NCBI RefSeq assembly: GCF_030252425.1
Contig: NZ_CP126994.1
Location: forward strand, 1,364,001 to 1,428,000
Direction of reading: 5' to 3'
Source: Acidisoma sp. PAMC 29798
GTDB taxonomy: Bacteria > Pseudomonadota > Alphaproteobacteria > Acetobacterales > Acetobacteraceae
Length of the DNA: 64,000 bases
Both the position numbers and the translations under genes were made by a program. The first letter of the stretch is position 1. Each line of letters begins with the position of its first letter. The notes under the pieces were generated by a model, which had not been told where the DNA came from, made no database searches, and saw only the letters and a list, made by a program, of their open reading frames with translations. Below, in pieces: positions 51,793-59,992 of this stretch.

Positions 51793-52530
51793 ATGACTCA
51801 GCGTAAGTCTGGTGGCTGGGGTGATAGCCTCAAAACGGTCATCTACGCCGCCCTGATCGCCATCTTTATCCGAACCTTCCTCTACGAACCGTTCAATATC
51901 CCGTCCGGCAGCATGATCCCGACGCTGCTGGTGGGTGATTACCTGTTCGTCTCGAAATTCAGCTACGGCTATTCGAATTACTCGCTGCCGCTGTCGCCGA
52001 ACCTGTTCTCCGGCCGGATTTTCGGCAGCCTGCCGCAGCGTGGCGATGTCGCGGTCTTCCGCCTGCCGCGCGACCCGAGCATCGACTATATCAAGCGCAT
52101 CGTGGGCCTGCCGGGCGACACCATCCAGATGAAGGCCGGTCATCTGTACATCAATGACAAGGAACTGCCGCGCGATCCCGACGGCACCTATACCGCCGAG
52201 GGCGACGGGCCGCCGATGGTGCTGACGCAGTATCAGGAAACGATGCCGGACGGCCTGAAGCACCCGATCCTCAAGGCGTCGGATGACGGGCCGCTGGACA
52301 ATACCGACGTCTATCACGTGCCGCCCGGCTATGTGTTCGGCATGGGTGACAACCGCGACGACAGCCTCGACTCCCGTGTCCTCGATGCGGTCGGATATAT
52401 TCCGGTCGCGAATTTGGTCGGCCATGCGGAAATTATCTTTTTCTCGATTGATGCGCGCTATCCTTGGTGGGAGGTGTGGGAATGGCCGTTCGAGATCCGT
52501 TGGAATCGCCTTCTGCAATCGGTGCATTGA
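51793..52530 (+). CDS. lepB: Signal peptidase I
   Basis: About 245 residues from the ATG at 51793. One N-terminal membrane helix (VIYAALIAIFIRTFLYEPF) leads to the catalytic Ser40 in IPSGSMIPTLL, and the catalytic lysine lies in IDYIKRIVGLPGD. GMGDNRDDSLDSR near residue 195 completes box E. It cuts signal peptides from secreted proteins at the inner membrane. It is the first gene of the lepB-rnc-era set; the rnc start lies inside its 3' end. Confidence 0.97.
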   Translation: MTQRKSGGWGDSLKTVIYAALIAIFIRTFLYEPFNIPSGSMIPTLLVGDYLFVSKFSYGYSNYSLPLSPNLFSGRIFGSLPQRGDVAVFRLPRDPSIDYIKRIVGLPGDTIQMKAGHLYINDKELPRDPDGTYTAEGDGPPMVLTQYQETMPDGLKHPILKASDDGPLDNTDVYHVPPGYVFGMGDNRDDSLDSRVLDAVGYIPVANLVGHAEIIFFSIDARYPWWEVWEWPFEIRWNRLLQSVH

Positions 52531-53240
52531 CCGCCCCTCTGGGTATGGCTCTGGCGCCGTCCGGCGCCGATACGGCGGCGTCTGACGTTGAGCGCATCCT
52601 CGGCCATCAGTTCCGCAATCAGCGCCTGCTTGAGGAGGCGCTGACCCATCGTTCCGCCGCTGGTGCCGGTCGCGGCTCGAATGAGCGGCTGGAATTCGTG
52701 GGTGATCGCGTCCTTGGCCTCGCCGTCGCGGTCTGGCTCGCCGAGCATTATCCGCGTGAGCAGGAGGGCGCCCTCGGTCGCCGCCTCGCGCATCTCGTGT
52801 CCCAACCCGTCCTTGCCAGCATCGCCGAAGAACTCGGCCTGCCGGCCTTGCTGTCCGTCGCACCCGGTGAGGCACGCGCCGGTGTGCGCCTGCGCGCCTC
52901 GGTGCTGGCCGACGCGGTTGAGGCGCTGCTCGGCGCGATGTTCCTCGACGGCGGGCTTGAGCCTGTGCAGCGCTTCGTGCGCGCGAAATTCGGCGTGACG
53001 ATGCTGGCCGAGGCTGAGCCGCCCAAGGATGCCAAGACCGCCTTGCAGGAATGGGGTCAGGCGCGCGGCATGGGCTTGCCCGTTTATGACATCGAATCCC
53101 AGGCCGGCCCGTCCCACGCGCCGCTTTTCGTCGTGCGCGTCCGCATCGGCGGAGAAGTCGGGCTTGGCCAGGCCGGCACGCGCCGCGCGGCCGAGCAGGC
53201 TGCGGCCCGCGCCCTCCTCACACGATTGAACGTCTCATGA
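52482..53240 (+). CDS. rnc: Ribonuclease III
   Basis: About 252 residues from ATG 52482, which has GGGAGG 7 bases upstream and overlaps the lepB end by 49 bases; the ATG at 52545 is an alternative. The endonuclease signature NERLEFVGDRVLG lies near residue 65, DAVEALLGAMFLDGG near residue 145, and a double-stranded-RNA-binding domain (TALQEWGQARGMGLP to the end) closes the protein. It processes rRNA and cuts structured RNAs. The stop overlaps the era start. Confidence 0.96.
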   Translation: MAVRDPLESPSAIGALTAPLGMALAPSGADTAASDVERILGHQFRNQRLLEEALTHRSAAGAGRGSNERLEFVGDRVLGLAVAVWLAEHYPREQEGALGRRLAHLVSQPVLASIAEELGLPALLSVAPGEARAGVRLRASVLADAVEALLGAMFLDGGLEPVQRFVRAKFGVTMLAEAEPPKDAKTALQEWGQARGMGLPVYDIESQAGPSHAPLFVVRVRIGGEVGLGQAGTRRAAEQAAARALLTRLNVS

Positions 53241-54136
53241 CCGAAACCACCCCCACCCGCTGCGGATTCGTCGCCATCATCGGTGCGCCGAATGCTGGAA
53301 AGTCCACGCTTCTGAACCGCGTGGCGGGCGTGAAGCTGTCCATTGTCAGCCCCAAGGCGCAGACGACGCGCTTCCGCATCATGGGCGTGCTGATGCGCGG
53401 CACGTCCCAAATCCTGCTGGTCGATACGCCGGGCATCTTCCAGCCCAAGCGCCGGCTGGACCGCGCCATGGTCGCGGCCGCCTGGACCGGCATGCAGGAC
53501 GCCGATCTCACGGTGCTGCTGGTCGATGCCAAGGCCGGCGTGTCTGATCTCACGGATGCCATCATCACCAAGCTCGCCAAGGCGCATCGCGAGGTGTGGC
53601 TGGTGCTGAACAAGATCGACCTGGTCGAGCCCGCGCGCCTGCTGCCGCTGATCGCCAAGATTAACGATCGCCTCACCTGCACCCAGACCTTCATGGTCAG
53701 CGCCACGACCGGGGAGGGTGTGGCCGAGCTGCGCGATGCCTTGGCCGAGGCGGTGCCCGAGGGGCCGCATCTTTACCCCGACGACGACCTGACCGATCTG
53801 CCGGACCGGCTGCTGGCGGCCGAGATCGTGCGCGAGCAGATCCTGCTCCAGACGCATCAGGAAGTGCCGCATGAGACGACGGTCGAGACCGAGAGCTTTC
53901 AGGAGCGGAAAGACGGCTCGGTGCGGATCGACGCCAATGTCACGGTGTCGCGCGCCGGCCATAAGGCGATCCTGATCGGCGCCGGCGGGGCGCGCATCAA
54001 GGAAATCGGCGCCCGCGCGCGGCTGGAACTGACCAAGCTGTTCGACCGCAAGGTGCATCTGTTCCTGACGGTCAAGGAACGCGCGAATTGGGACGAGAAG
54101 ACCCAGCATCTTCGCGCGCTGGGATTGGACGATTAA
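53237..54136 (+). CDS. era: GTPase Era
   Basis: A 299-residue GTPase. G1 is GAPNAGKST near residue 16, G3 is VDTPGIF near residue 65 and G4 is NKID near residue 124. The C-terminal KH domain holds the KxxKxxGxxxR-type stretch (KAILIGAGGARIKEIGARAR). Era binds the 3' end of 16S rRNA during 30S assembly. Its ATG overlaps the rnc stop. A family A repeat follows. Confidence 0.97.
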   Translation: MTETTPTRCGFVAIIGAPNAGKSTLLNRVAGVKLSIVSPKAQTTRFRIMGVLMRGTSQILLVDTPGIFQPKRRLDRAMVAAAWTGMQDADLTVLLVDAKAGVSDLTDAIITKLAKAHREVWLVLNKIDLVEPARLLPLIAKINDRLTCTQTFMVSATTGEGVAELRDALAEAVPEGPHLYPDDDLTDLPDRLLAAEIVREQILLQTHQEVPHETTVETESFQERKDGSVRIDANVTVSRAGHKAILIGAGGARIKEIGARARLELTKLFDRKVHLFLTVKERANWDEKTQHLRALGLDD

Positions 54137-54143
54137 GTTGGAC

Positions 54144-54173
54144 GGCGGATAGCGCTTCGCTCATCCGCCAAAC
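54144..54173 (+). repeat. Family A intergenic palindrome, degenerate tail
   Basis: GGCGGATAGCGCTTCGC followed by TCATCCGCCAAAC. The usual CCTAC end is changed to CAAAC. It lies between the co-directional era and transaminase genes. Confidence 0.7.
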
Positions 54174-54194
54174 CTCGGATGGCGCGAAATCCCC

Positions 54195-55064
54195 ATGAGC
54201 CGCATTGCCTATGTGAATGGCCGCTACCTTCCCCTGGCCGAGGCGGCCGTCAGCGCCGAGGATCGCGGCTTCCAATTCGGTGACGGGGTCTATGAGGTCG
54301 TCCACCTCCATCGTGGCCGCTTTACCGATGAGGACCGGCATCTCGCCCGCTTGGACCGCTCGCTCGGCGAGTTGCGCATCCCCTGGCCGATCGGCCGTGC
54401 CGTTCTGCCCGGCGTGATCCGGGAGGTGGTGTCCCGCAACCGCCTCCGCGCCAATGGCCTCATCTATATCCAGGTCACCCGTGGCGCCGCCCGCCGCGAA
54501 CATTATTTCCCGGCCGCGATCAGCCCGACCCTGGTGGTCATGGCCCGCGCCCTGCCGGCCTATCCCAAGGATGTCGATGCCTGGGCCACCGGCATCATCA
54601 CCGGGCCGGACCAGCGTTGGGCGCGCCGCGACATCAAATCGGTCAATCTGCTGGCGAATGTCCTCGCCAAGCAGGCCGCGAAGGAGGCCGGCGCCTTCGA
54701 GATGGCGCTGGTCGATGGCGATGGCATGATCACGGAATGCGCCTCCTCCAATCTCTGGATCGTGGATGAGGTGGGTGTCCTGCGCACGCGGGCGCTTGGC
54801 CACGAGATCCTGCCCGGCTGCACGCGCGCGGCGCTTGCGGATATGCTGGCGCCGGAGCGGATCACGCTCGCCGAACGCGCCTTCAGCCTGGACGAGTTGC
54901 TGCGAGCGCGCGAAGTGTTTCTGACGAGCGCCACCAGCTTCGTGCGGCCCGTGATCAAGATCAACGGCGCGGCGGTCGCCGATGGTAAGGTGGGCGACAT
55001 CACCCGCCGGCTCTTTGCCGCCTTTTCCCGCCACGTGCAGGGCGATCTTTCGAACGCCGCCTGA
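54195..55064 (+). CDS. dat: D-amino-acid transaminase (class IV PLP enzyme)
   Basis: A 289-residue fold type IV aminotransferase. FGDGVYEVV near residue 28, the cofactor-binding lysine in RRDIKSVNLL near residue 145 and the TECASSNLWIV block match D-alanine transaminase rather than the branched-chain enzyme. It moves amino groups between D-amino acids and 2-oxo acids, for instance to make D-glutamate. A CurA-like gene follows 12 bases on. Aminodeoxychorismate lyase is a less likely reading. Confidence 0.88.
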   Translation: MSRIAYVNGRYLPLAEAAVSAEDRGFQFGDGVYEVVHLHRGRFTDEDRHLARLDRSLGELRIPWPIGRAVLPGVIREVVSRNRLRANGLIYIQVTRGAARREHYFPAAISPTLVVMARALPAYPKDVDAWATGIITGPDQRWARRDIKSVNLLANVLAKQAAKEAGAFEMALVDGDGMITECASSNLWIVDEVGVLRTRALGHEILPGCTRAALADMLAPERITLAERAFSLDELLRAREVFLTSATSFVRPVIKINGAAVADGKVGDITRRLFAAFSRHVQGDLSNAA

Positions 55065-55076
55065 AAGGACATCACC

Positions 55077-56096
55077 ATGAGCACCCTCCGCCGCTCGATC
55101 ATGCTGGCCAGCCGCCCCAAGGGCGCGCCGTCGCCCGAGAACTTCTCGCTTGAGGAGGATGTCATGCCGGAGCCGGGTGAGGGCGAGGTGCTGACCCGCA
55201 CCCTGTGGCTGTCCCTCGACCCCTATATGCGCGGCCGGATGAGCGACGCCGCCTCTTACGCCACACCGATCGCGGTCGGCGCGGCGATGATGGGCGAGAC
55301 TGTGGGGGAGGTGGTCGCCTCGCGCGATCCGCGTTTCGCGCCGGGCCAGATCGTGGTCGGCGCCTGGGGCTGGCAGAGCCATATCGTGACGCCCGGTGAC
55401 AAGCTCGTCGTCGTCCCGCCGGGGGCGCCGTCCTGCGCCTATCTCGGTGTGCTCGGCATGCCAGGGACCACCGCCTATGTCGGCATGAAGGATATCGGCA
55501 AGCCGAAGGCGGGGGAGACGGTGGTGATTTCGGCGGCCTCCGGCGCGGTCGGCTCGGTCGCCGGGCAACTCGCCAAACGGGCTGGCGCGCGGGTCGTCGG
55601 TATCGCAGGAAACTCCGACAAGTCTTTGTTCGTGCAGGATACCCTTGGCTTTGATGATTGCATCGATCATCGCGATGTGATGGATTTGTCGGGCGCCTTG
55701 AAGGACGCGTGCCCGAACGGCATCGACGTCTATTTCGAGAATGTTGGCGGCGATCTGCAGCAGGCGGTGTTCCCGCTCATGAACGATTTCGGGCGCATCA
55801 TCATGTGCGGCATGGTGGCCGAGTATAACGACACCAAGCCGCGTCCCGGCCCGAACCTGATGGCCGTGGTGCGCAAGCGCCTGCATATCCAGGGCTTCAT
55901 CGTCAGTGACAAACCGGAGCATTTCGCCGAGTGGCGCGCCCTCGCGGCGCCTTGGATTGCCGAAGGCTCATTGCGGTACCGTGAACATGTCGTGGATGGG
56001 CTGGAGAATGCGCCGGGGGCCTTCATTGACCTGCTGCGGGGGCATAACTTCGGCAAGCTGGTGATCCGTGTCGCCGAACCCACCAAAGGGGCCTGA
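55077..56096 (+). CDS. NADP-dependent MDR-family oxidoreductase (CurA-like)
   Basis: A 339-residue zinc-free medium-chain reductase of the leukotriene B4 dehydrogenase/CurA type. The Rossmann motif SAASGAVGSVAGQLAK lies near residue 150, LSLDPYMRGRM near residue 45 and VYFENVGGDLQQAV near residue 220. Such enzymes reduce the double bond of alpha,beta-unsaturated ketones with NADPH. An AAGGACATCACC stretch precedes the ATG. It is followed after 4 bases by rpiA. Confidence 0.9.
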   Translation: MSTLRRSIMLASRPKGAPSPENFSLEEDVMPEPGEGEVLTRTLWLSLDPYMRGRMSDAASYATPIAVGAAMMGETVGEVVASRDPRFAPGQIVVGAWGWQSHIVTPGDKLVVVPPGAPSCAYLGVLGMPGTTAYVGMKDIGKPKAGETVVISAASGAVGSVAGQLAKRAGARVVGIAGNSDKSLFVQDTLGFDDCIDHRDVMDLSGALKDACPNGIDVYFENVGGDLQQAVFPLMNDFGRIIMCGMVAEYNDTKPRPGPNLMAVVRKRLHIQGFIVSDKPEHFAEWRALAAPWIAEGSLRYREHVVDGLENAPGAFIDLLRGHNFGKLVIRVAEPTKGA

Positions 56097-56100
56097 CATC

Positions 56101-56820
56101 ATGAGTGCCGAGAGGAGTTCACAGGACCGCGCGAAGCAGGCGGCGGCCGATGCGGCGGCGGATCTCGTCCAGAACGGCATGCTGGTGGGCCTGGGTTCGG
56201 GTACGACCTTGCGGATGTTCGTCCGCAGCCTCGGCCTGCGCGTCAGCCAAGGGCTGACGATGACGGGGGTCTCGACCTCAGAATCCACGCGCGCACTTGC
56301 GATCGAGCTTGGCATCCCGGTCGCGGATTTGGATGACGTGGGCGAATTGGACGTCGCGATCGACGGCGCGGACGAGATCGATCCCGCCGGGCAGATGATC
56401 AAGGGCGGCGGCGGCAATCTGTTGTGGGAGAAGATGGTGGCGACGGCGGCGAAAAGCTTCGTCGCGGTCATCGACGGCAGCAAGACCGTGGCGCAACTCG
56501 GCCGCTTTCCCTTGCCGGTCGAGGTTGTGCGCTTCGGCTGGCGTTCGACCGCGCGGCAAATCCGGGGCTTGTTCGTCGAGAGCGGCTATTTGGATGTCGC
56601 CATCACCCTGCGTGGCGGTGAGGCGGCGCCCTTCGTGACCGATAGCGGCCATTTCATTCTGGATTGCCAGCTGGACGCCATCACGCATCCCGAGGCGCTG
56701 GCCATCGGTCTGGATAGCATTGCGGGCGTGGTCGAAAACGGCTTGTTCATTAACATCGCCCGTTCGGCGATCATCGGCCGGCCGGATGGATCCGTGGAGC
56801 GGATTTCGTACGAGGGGTAG
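56101..56820 (+). CDS. rpiA: Ribose-5-phosphate isomerase A
   Basis: About 239 residues from the ATG at 56101; an in-frame start within the previous gene is less likely. The phosphate and substrate motifs are GLGSGTT near residue 29, IDGADEID near residue 85 and KGGGGNLLWEK near residue 100, with ENGLFIN near the end. It interconverts ribose 5-phosphate and ribulose 5-phosphate. A hairpin with a T-run follows at 56851-56881. Confidence 0.95.
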   Translation: MSAERSSQDRAKQAAADAAADLVQNGMLVGLGSGTTLRMFVRSLGLRVSQGLTMTGVSTSESTRALAIELGIPVADLDDVGELDVAIDGADEIDPAGQMIKGGGGNLLWEKMVATAAKSFVAVIDGSKTVAQLGRFPLPVEVVRFGWRSTARQIRGLFVESGYLDVAITLRGGEAAPFVTDSGHFILDCQLDAITHPEALAIGLDSIAGVVENGLFINIARSAIIGRPDGSVERISYEG

Positions 56821-56850
56821 GGCGGCGTCCCGGCACCGCGAGGGGTGGGT

Positions 56851-56881
56851 CCCCGGATCAAGTCCGGGGATGAGATTTTTT
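56851..56881 (+). terminator. Rho-independent-like terminator after rpiA, built on a family B repeat
   Basis: CCCCGGA (56851-56857), a TCAAG loop and TCCGGGG (56863-56869) form a strong hairpin, followed after six bases by six T. The hairpin sequence (GGATCAAGTCC) is a short member of family B. It lies between the convergent rpiA and LLM genes. Confidence 0.65.
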
Positions 56882-57929
56882 AAACCGACACCGTCCTTCT
56901 TGCCACCTCCGCCCGCACGATGGGGGCGACGCGGGTGCCGAACAGTTCGATGGCGCGCATGATCTTGGCATGGGGCATCGGTCCGATGCTGATTTGCAGC
57001 AAAAACCGCTGATGGCGGAAGATCGCGTGCTGGAACAGGATCTTCTCCGCGACCTCCTCCGGCGTGCCGACCAGCAGGGCGCCGCGCGGGCCGCGCATCT
57101 CGTCATACTGCGCCCGTGTCATCGGCGGCCAGCCGCGCTCGGCGCCGATGCGGTTCATGACCCCCGAGAGCGGTGGGTAGAACAGCTCCACCGCCGCCTC
57201 CGTCGTGTCGGCAATGAAACCGTGGCTGTTGATGCCGATCGCGAGGCCGGAGGGATCGTGGCCGGCACGGATGGCCTGGTCTCGGTAATAGTCGAGCAGT
57301 GAGGCGAACCGCGCGGGCTCACCGCCGATGATCGCCACCGCCATCGGCAGGCCGAGCTTCGCGGCCCGCGCCGCCGAAGCTGGCGTGCCGCCGACCGCGA
57401 CCCAGATCGGCAGCAGCGCCCGATCGGGCCGAGGATAGACCGGCTGATCGTTCAATGCTGCCCGATGGCGGCCTGACCACGTGACGCGGTCGGAGGCGCG
57501 CAGCTTCAGCAGCAGGTCGAGCTTTTCGGTGAACAGGTCGTCGTAATCATCGAGGTCGTAGCCGAAGAGCGGGAAGGATTCGATGAAGGAGCCGCGCCCC
57601 GCCATGATCTCGGCGCGACCGCCGGACAGCAGGTCGAGGGTCGCGAAATCCTGGAAGACCCGCACCGGATCATCCGAACTCAGCACCGTCACCGCGCTGG
57701 TTAGTGTGATGCGTTTGGTGCGCGATGCGGCGGCGGCGAGCACGACGGCGGGGGAGGAGATGGCGTAGTCGGACCTGTGGTGCTCGCCGAGGCCGAAGAC
57801 GTCGAGCCCGACTTCGTCGGCCAGCGCGATCTCCTCGATCAGGTCTCGCAGACGCTCCCCGGCATTGAGGGCGCGGCCGGTGGCGGGATCGACCGTGGTC
57901 TCCCCAAAGGTATAGACGCCGAGTTGCAT
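56880..57929 (-). CDS. LLM-class flavin-dependent oxidoreductase
   Basis: About 349 residues from [12 protein letters not shown] at 57929; an earlier ATG lies 11 codons up. The luciferase-like pattern is clear: [11 protein letters not shown] near residue 45, [12 protein letters not shown] near residue 100 and [13 protein letters not shown] near residue 175, the F420/FMN-type barrel. Members oxidise varied substrates with reduced flavin; the substrate here is unknown. A family B repeat stands upstream. Confidence 0.88.
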   Translation of the reverse strand: MQLGVYTFGETTVDPATGRALNAGERLRDLIEEIALADEVGLDVFGLGEHHRSDYAISSPAVVLAAAASRTKRITLTSAVTVLSSDDPVRVFQDFATLDLLSGGRAEIMAGRGSFIESFPLFGYDLDDYDDLFTEKLDLLLKLRASDRVTWSGRHRAALNDQPVYPRPDRALLPIWVAVGGTPASAARAAKLGLPMAVAIIGGEPARFASLLDYYRDQAIRAGHDPSGLAIGINSHGFIADTTEAAVELFYPPLSGVMNRIGAERGWPPMTRAQYDEMRGPRGALLVGTPEEVAEKILFQHAIFRHQRFLLQISIGPMPHAKIMRAIELFGTRVAPIVRAEVARRTVSV

Positions 57930-57956
57930 CAGACGAACGCCTCGCTCTCTACCACC

Positions 57957-58023
57957 CGTCATCCACGGGCTTGACCCCCAAGCGGGGCGCCCATGGGCCC
58001 GCGCATCAAGTGTGCGGGTGACG
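57957..58023. repeat. Family B intergenic palindrome
   Basis: CGTCATCC...GGGCTTGACCCCC...GCGCCCATGGGCCC...CATCAAG...GGGTGACG, clearly related to the copy at 24531-24606, with one wobble in the outer arms. It lies between the LLM gene and the amidohydrolase gene on the minus strand. Confidence 0.75.
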
Positions 58024-58058
58024 CGTGTACTGTGTGAATGACGGTCGTCCCATGGGAA

Positions 58059-58898
58059 TCAGACGAACCCCTCCGTCGTCATGAACGCGATGAGGTCCGT
58101 CATGTTCTGCTGCAAGCGGACAAAACCCCCATTCGGTTCGATCCGCCGCTCGTCCATATACAGGCCGCGCGCAATTTCGATCTGCAGGGCGTGAACGTTC
58201 TCACGCGGGCGGCCGTATTGGCGCGTAACATAGCCGCCGGCATAGGGGTCGTTGCGCTTCACGCTATAGCCCAGGCGGCGCAGGCAGGTTTCCGTCTTGC
58301 TCACGATCTCGGCGCCGCAGGCGGTGCCATGGGCGTCGCCGAGCACGAAATCAACGCCGGTCAACTGCCCGACCGAGGGCATGGAGTGGCAGTCGATCAG
58401 CAGGCAGACGCCGAATCGGGCGACGGTCGCCTGAATGGTCGCACGTAAGGCGGCGTGATACGGCTCCCAACAACGGCGCACCCGGTCCTCCGCCTCCGCG
58501 AAGCGGAGTTTATGGGCGTAGATGGCCTCCCCCGAGGCGACGATGCGCGGAATAGTGCCGAGGCCGGCGCCAATGCGGGGGCTGCTGGTATTGACCCAAG
58601 GCGGCAGCGCATCCTCGAACATGCCAGGGTCGAGTTCCCAGGCCTCCCGGTTCACATCGCAATAGGCGCGCGGAAACGTCGCTTTCAGGAAAGGCGCGCC
58701 ATAGTGCGGAGCGGCGGCGAACAGCCGGTCCACGAAGCAGTCTTCGCTGCGACGCAGGGCATGCGGCTCCAGCCGCGCCTCAGCCAGGAAGGCGCTGGTG
58801 TAATCTGCGCCGGAATGGGGGGAGGCGAAGATCACCGGCGCCGTCTGCTGCAACGGCGCGACGAGGCTCAACGGCGGGGAAACTTCATGGACATCCAT
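58059..58898 (-). CDS. N-formylglutamate amidohydrolase family protein
   Basis: About 279 residues from MDVHEVSPP at 58898. ASPHSGADY near residue 27, the block RAYCDVNREAWELDP near residue 75 and LLIDCHSMPS near residue 165 mark the family, which has a zinc-dependent hydrolase fold. The typical reaction is N-formyl-L-glutamate to glutamate and formate, the last step of one histidine route, but no hut gene is near. It lies just downstream of psuG on the same strand. Confidence 0.88.
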   Translation of the reverse strand: MDVHEVSPPLSLVAPLQQTAPVIFASPHSGADYTSAFLAEARLEPHALRRSEDCFVDRLFAAAPHYGAPFLKATFPRAYCDVNREAWELDPGMFEDALPPWVNTSSPRIGAGLGTIPRIVASGEAIYAHKLRFAEAEDRVRRCWEPYHAALRATIQATVARFGVCLLIDCHSMPSVGQLTGVDFVLGDAHGTACGAEIVSKTETCLRRLGYSVKRNDPYAGGYVTRQYGRPRENVHALQIEIARGLYMDERRIEPNGGFVRLQQNMTDLIAFMTTEGFV

Positions 58899-58930
58899 GA
58901 CGGATATTGAAGCGCCGACAGCCGCCGCTG

Positions 58931-59872
58931 TCATGCGGCAATCGCTGTCGCAATGCGTGCCGCGAGCTGCACGTTGTTGCGAACGAGGGCGATGTTGGCC
59001 GTCAGGCTCGCGCCATCGCTCAGCGTCAGCAGCCGGGACAACAGAAACGGCGTCACAGCCTTGCCCTCGATCCCGGCCTCGCGCGCATCCGCCAGCGCCT
59101 GCTCGACCAGCAGCGCCATCCGGTCGTAGGGAATTTCGTCCGCGGCGGGGATCGGGTTGGTGACGAGCACGCCGCCGCCGAGGCCAAGCGCTTGGCGGGC
59201 AGCCATCAGCCGGGCAATCTCCTCGGGCGAGTCCAGGCGCAGCGGCACCCGCCACGGGCTCTCGCGGCTCCAGAAGGCGGGCAGGCGGTCGGTGCCGAAG
59301 CCCACCACGGGCACGCCGCGCGTTTCGAGGTATTCCAGCGTGCGCGGCAGATCGAGAATCGCCTTGGCGCCGGCGCAGACCACCGTCACCGTCGTGCGGC
59401 ATAGCTCCTCAAGATCGGCGGAGACGTCCATGCTGGCCTCGCCGCCACGATGCACCCCGCCGATGCCACCCGTCGCGAAGACCGCGATTCCGGTCAGGGC
59501 CGCGCAGATCATGGTGGCCGATACGGTGGTGCCGCCGGTGCGGCCCATGGCGACCGCAAAGCCCAAATCGGCGCGGCTGAGCTTCATAGGCGCCGAGGCT
59601 TTCGCCAGCGCCGTGAGCTGGTCGGGCGACATCCCGACGAGAATGGCACCGTCCAGCACGGCGATCGTTGCAGGAACCACTTTATGGTCGCGGCAATCCT
59701 GTTCAACCTGCCGTGCCATGGCCATGTTGTCAGGATAGGGCATGCCATGGGTGATAATGGTCGATTCCAGCGCCACCACAGGCCGTCCGGCCCGCAACGC
59801 TTCCGCGACGTCCTCGGACAGCGTAAGGGGAGGCTGAGACGTCGTGGTTGGTCTGTGCGAAGTGCCGATCAT
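58931..59872 (-). CDS. psuG: Pseudouridine-5'-phosphate glycosidase
   Basis: A 313-residue enzyme. VALESTIITHGMPYPDN near residue 34, ATMICAALTGIAVFATGGIGGVHRG pieces (VFATGGIGGVHRG) near residue 130 and the conserved SADLEEL follow the PsuG pattern. It splits pseudouridine 5'-phosphate into uracil and ribose 5-phosphate. The usual kinase partner PsuK is not next to it, so pseudouridine phosphate must come from elsewhere. The amidohydrolase follows 32 bases downstream. Confidence 0.95.
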   Translation of the reverse strand: MIGTSHRPTTTSQPPLTLSEDVAEALRAGRPVVALESTIITHGMPYPDNMAMARQVEQDCRDHKVVPATIAVLDGAILVGMSPDQLTALAKASAPMKLSRADLGFAVAMGRTGGTTVSATMICAALTGIAVFATGGIGGVHRGGEASMDVSADLEELCRTTVTVVCAGAKAILDLPRTLEYLETRGVPVVGFGTDRLPAFWSRESPWRVPLRLDSPEEIARLMAARQALGLGGGVLVTNPIPAADEIPYDRMALLVEQALADAREAGIEGKAVTPFLLSRLLTLSDGASLTANIALVRNNVQLAARIATAIAA

Positions 59873-59962
59873 AGGTTACAGGACCATGACGCCACGGCGC
59901 GTCAAGTCCCGTCTGGGTGCATCTGTGCCGCAGGACATCGCGTAAGAGTTTAAGAGTGACCG

Positions 59963-59978
59963 GCGCGGCTTGCCGCGC
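59963..59978 (+). other. GC-rich hairpin in the leader of the nitronate-monooxygenase-like gene
   Basis: GCGCGGC, TT, GCCGCGC: a 7-base perfect inverted repeat about 15 bases before the ATG at 59993. It would form a tight hairpin in the leader. No regulator can be named. Confidence 0.4.
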
Positions 59979-59992
59979 GCATCGGGAATGGA

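Noticed and set aside
54072-55922. Open frame of 616 codons opposite era, dat and the CurA-like gene
   Set aside because: It crosses three well-conserved genes on the plus strand and is therefore a shadow.
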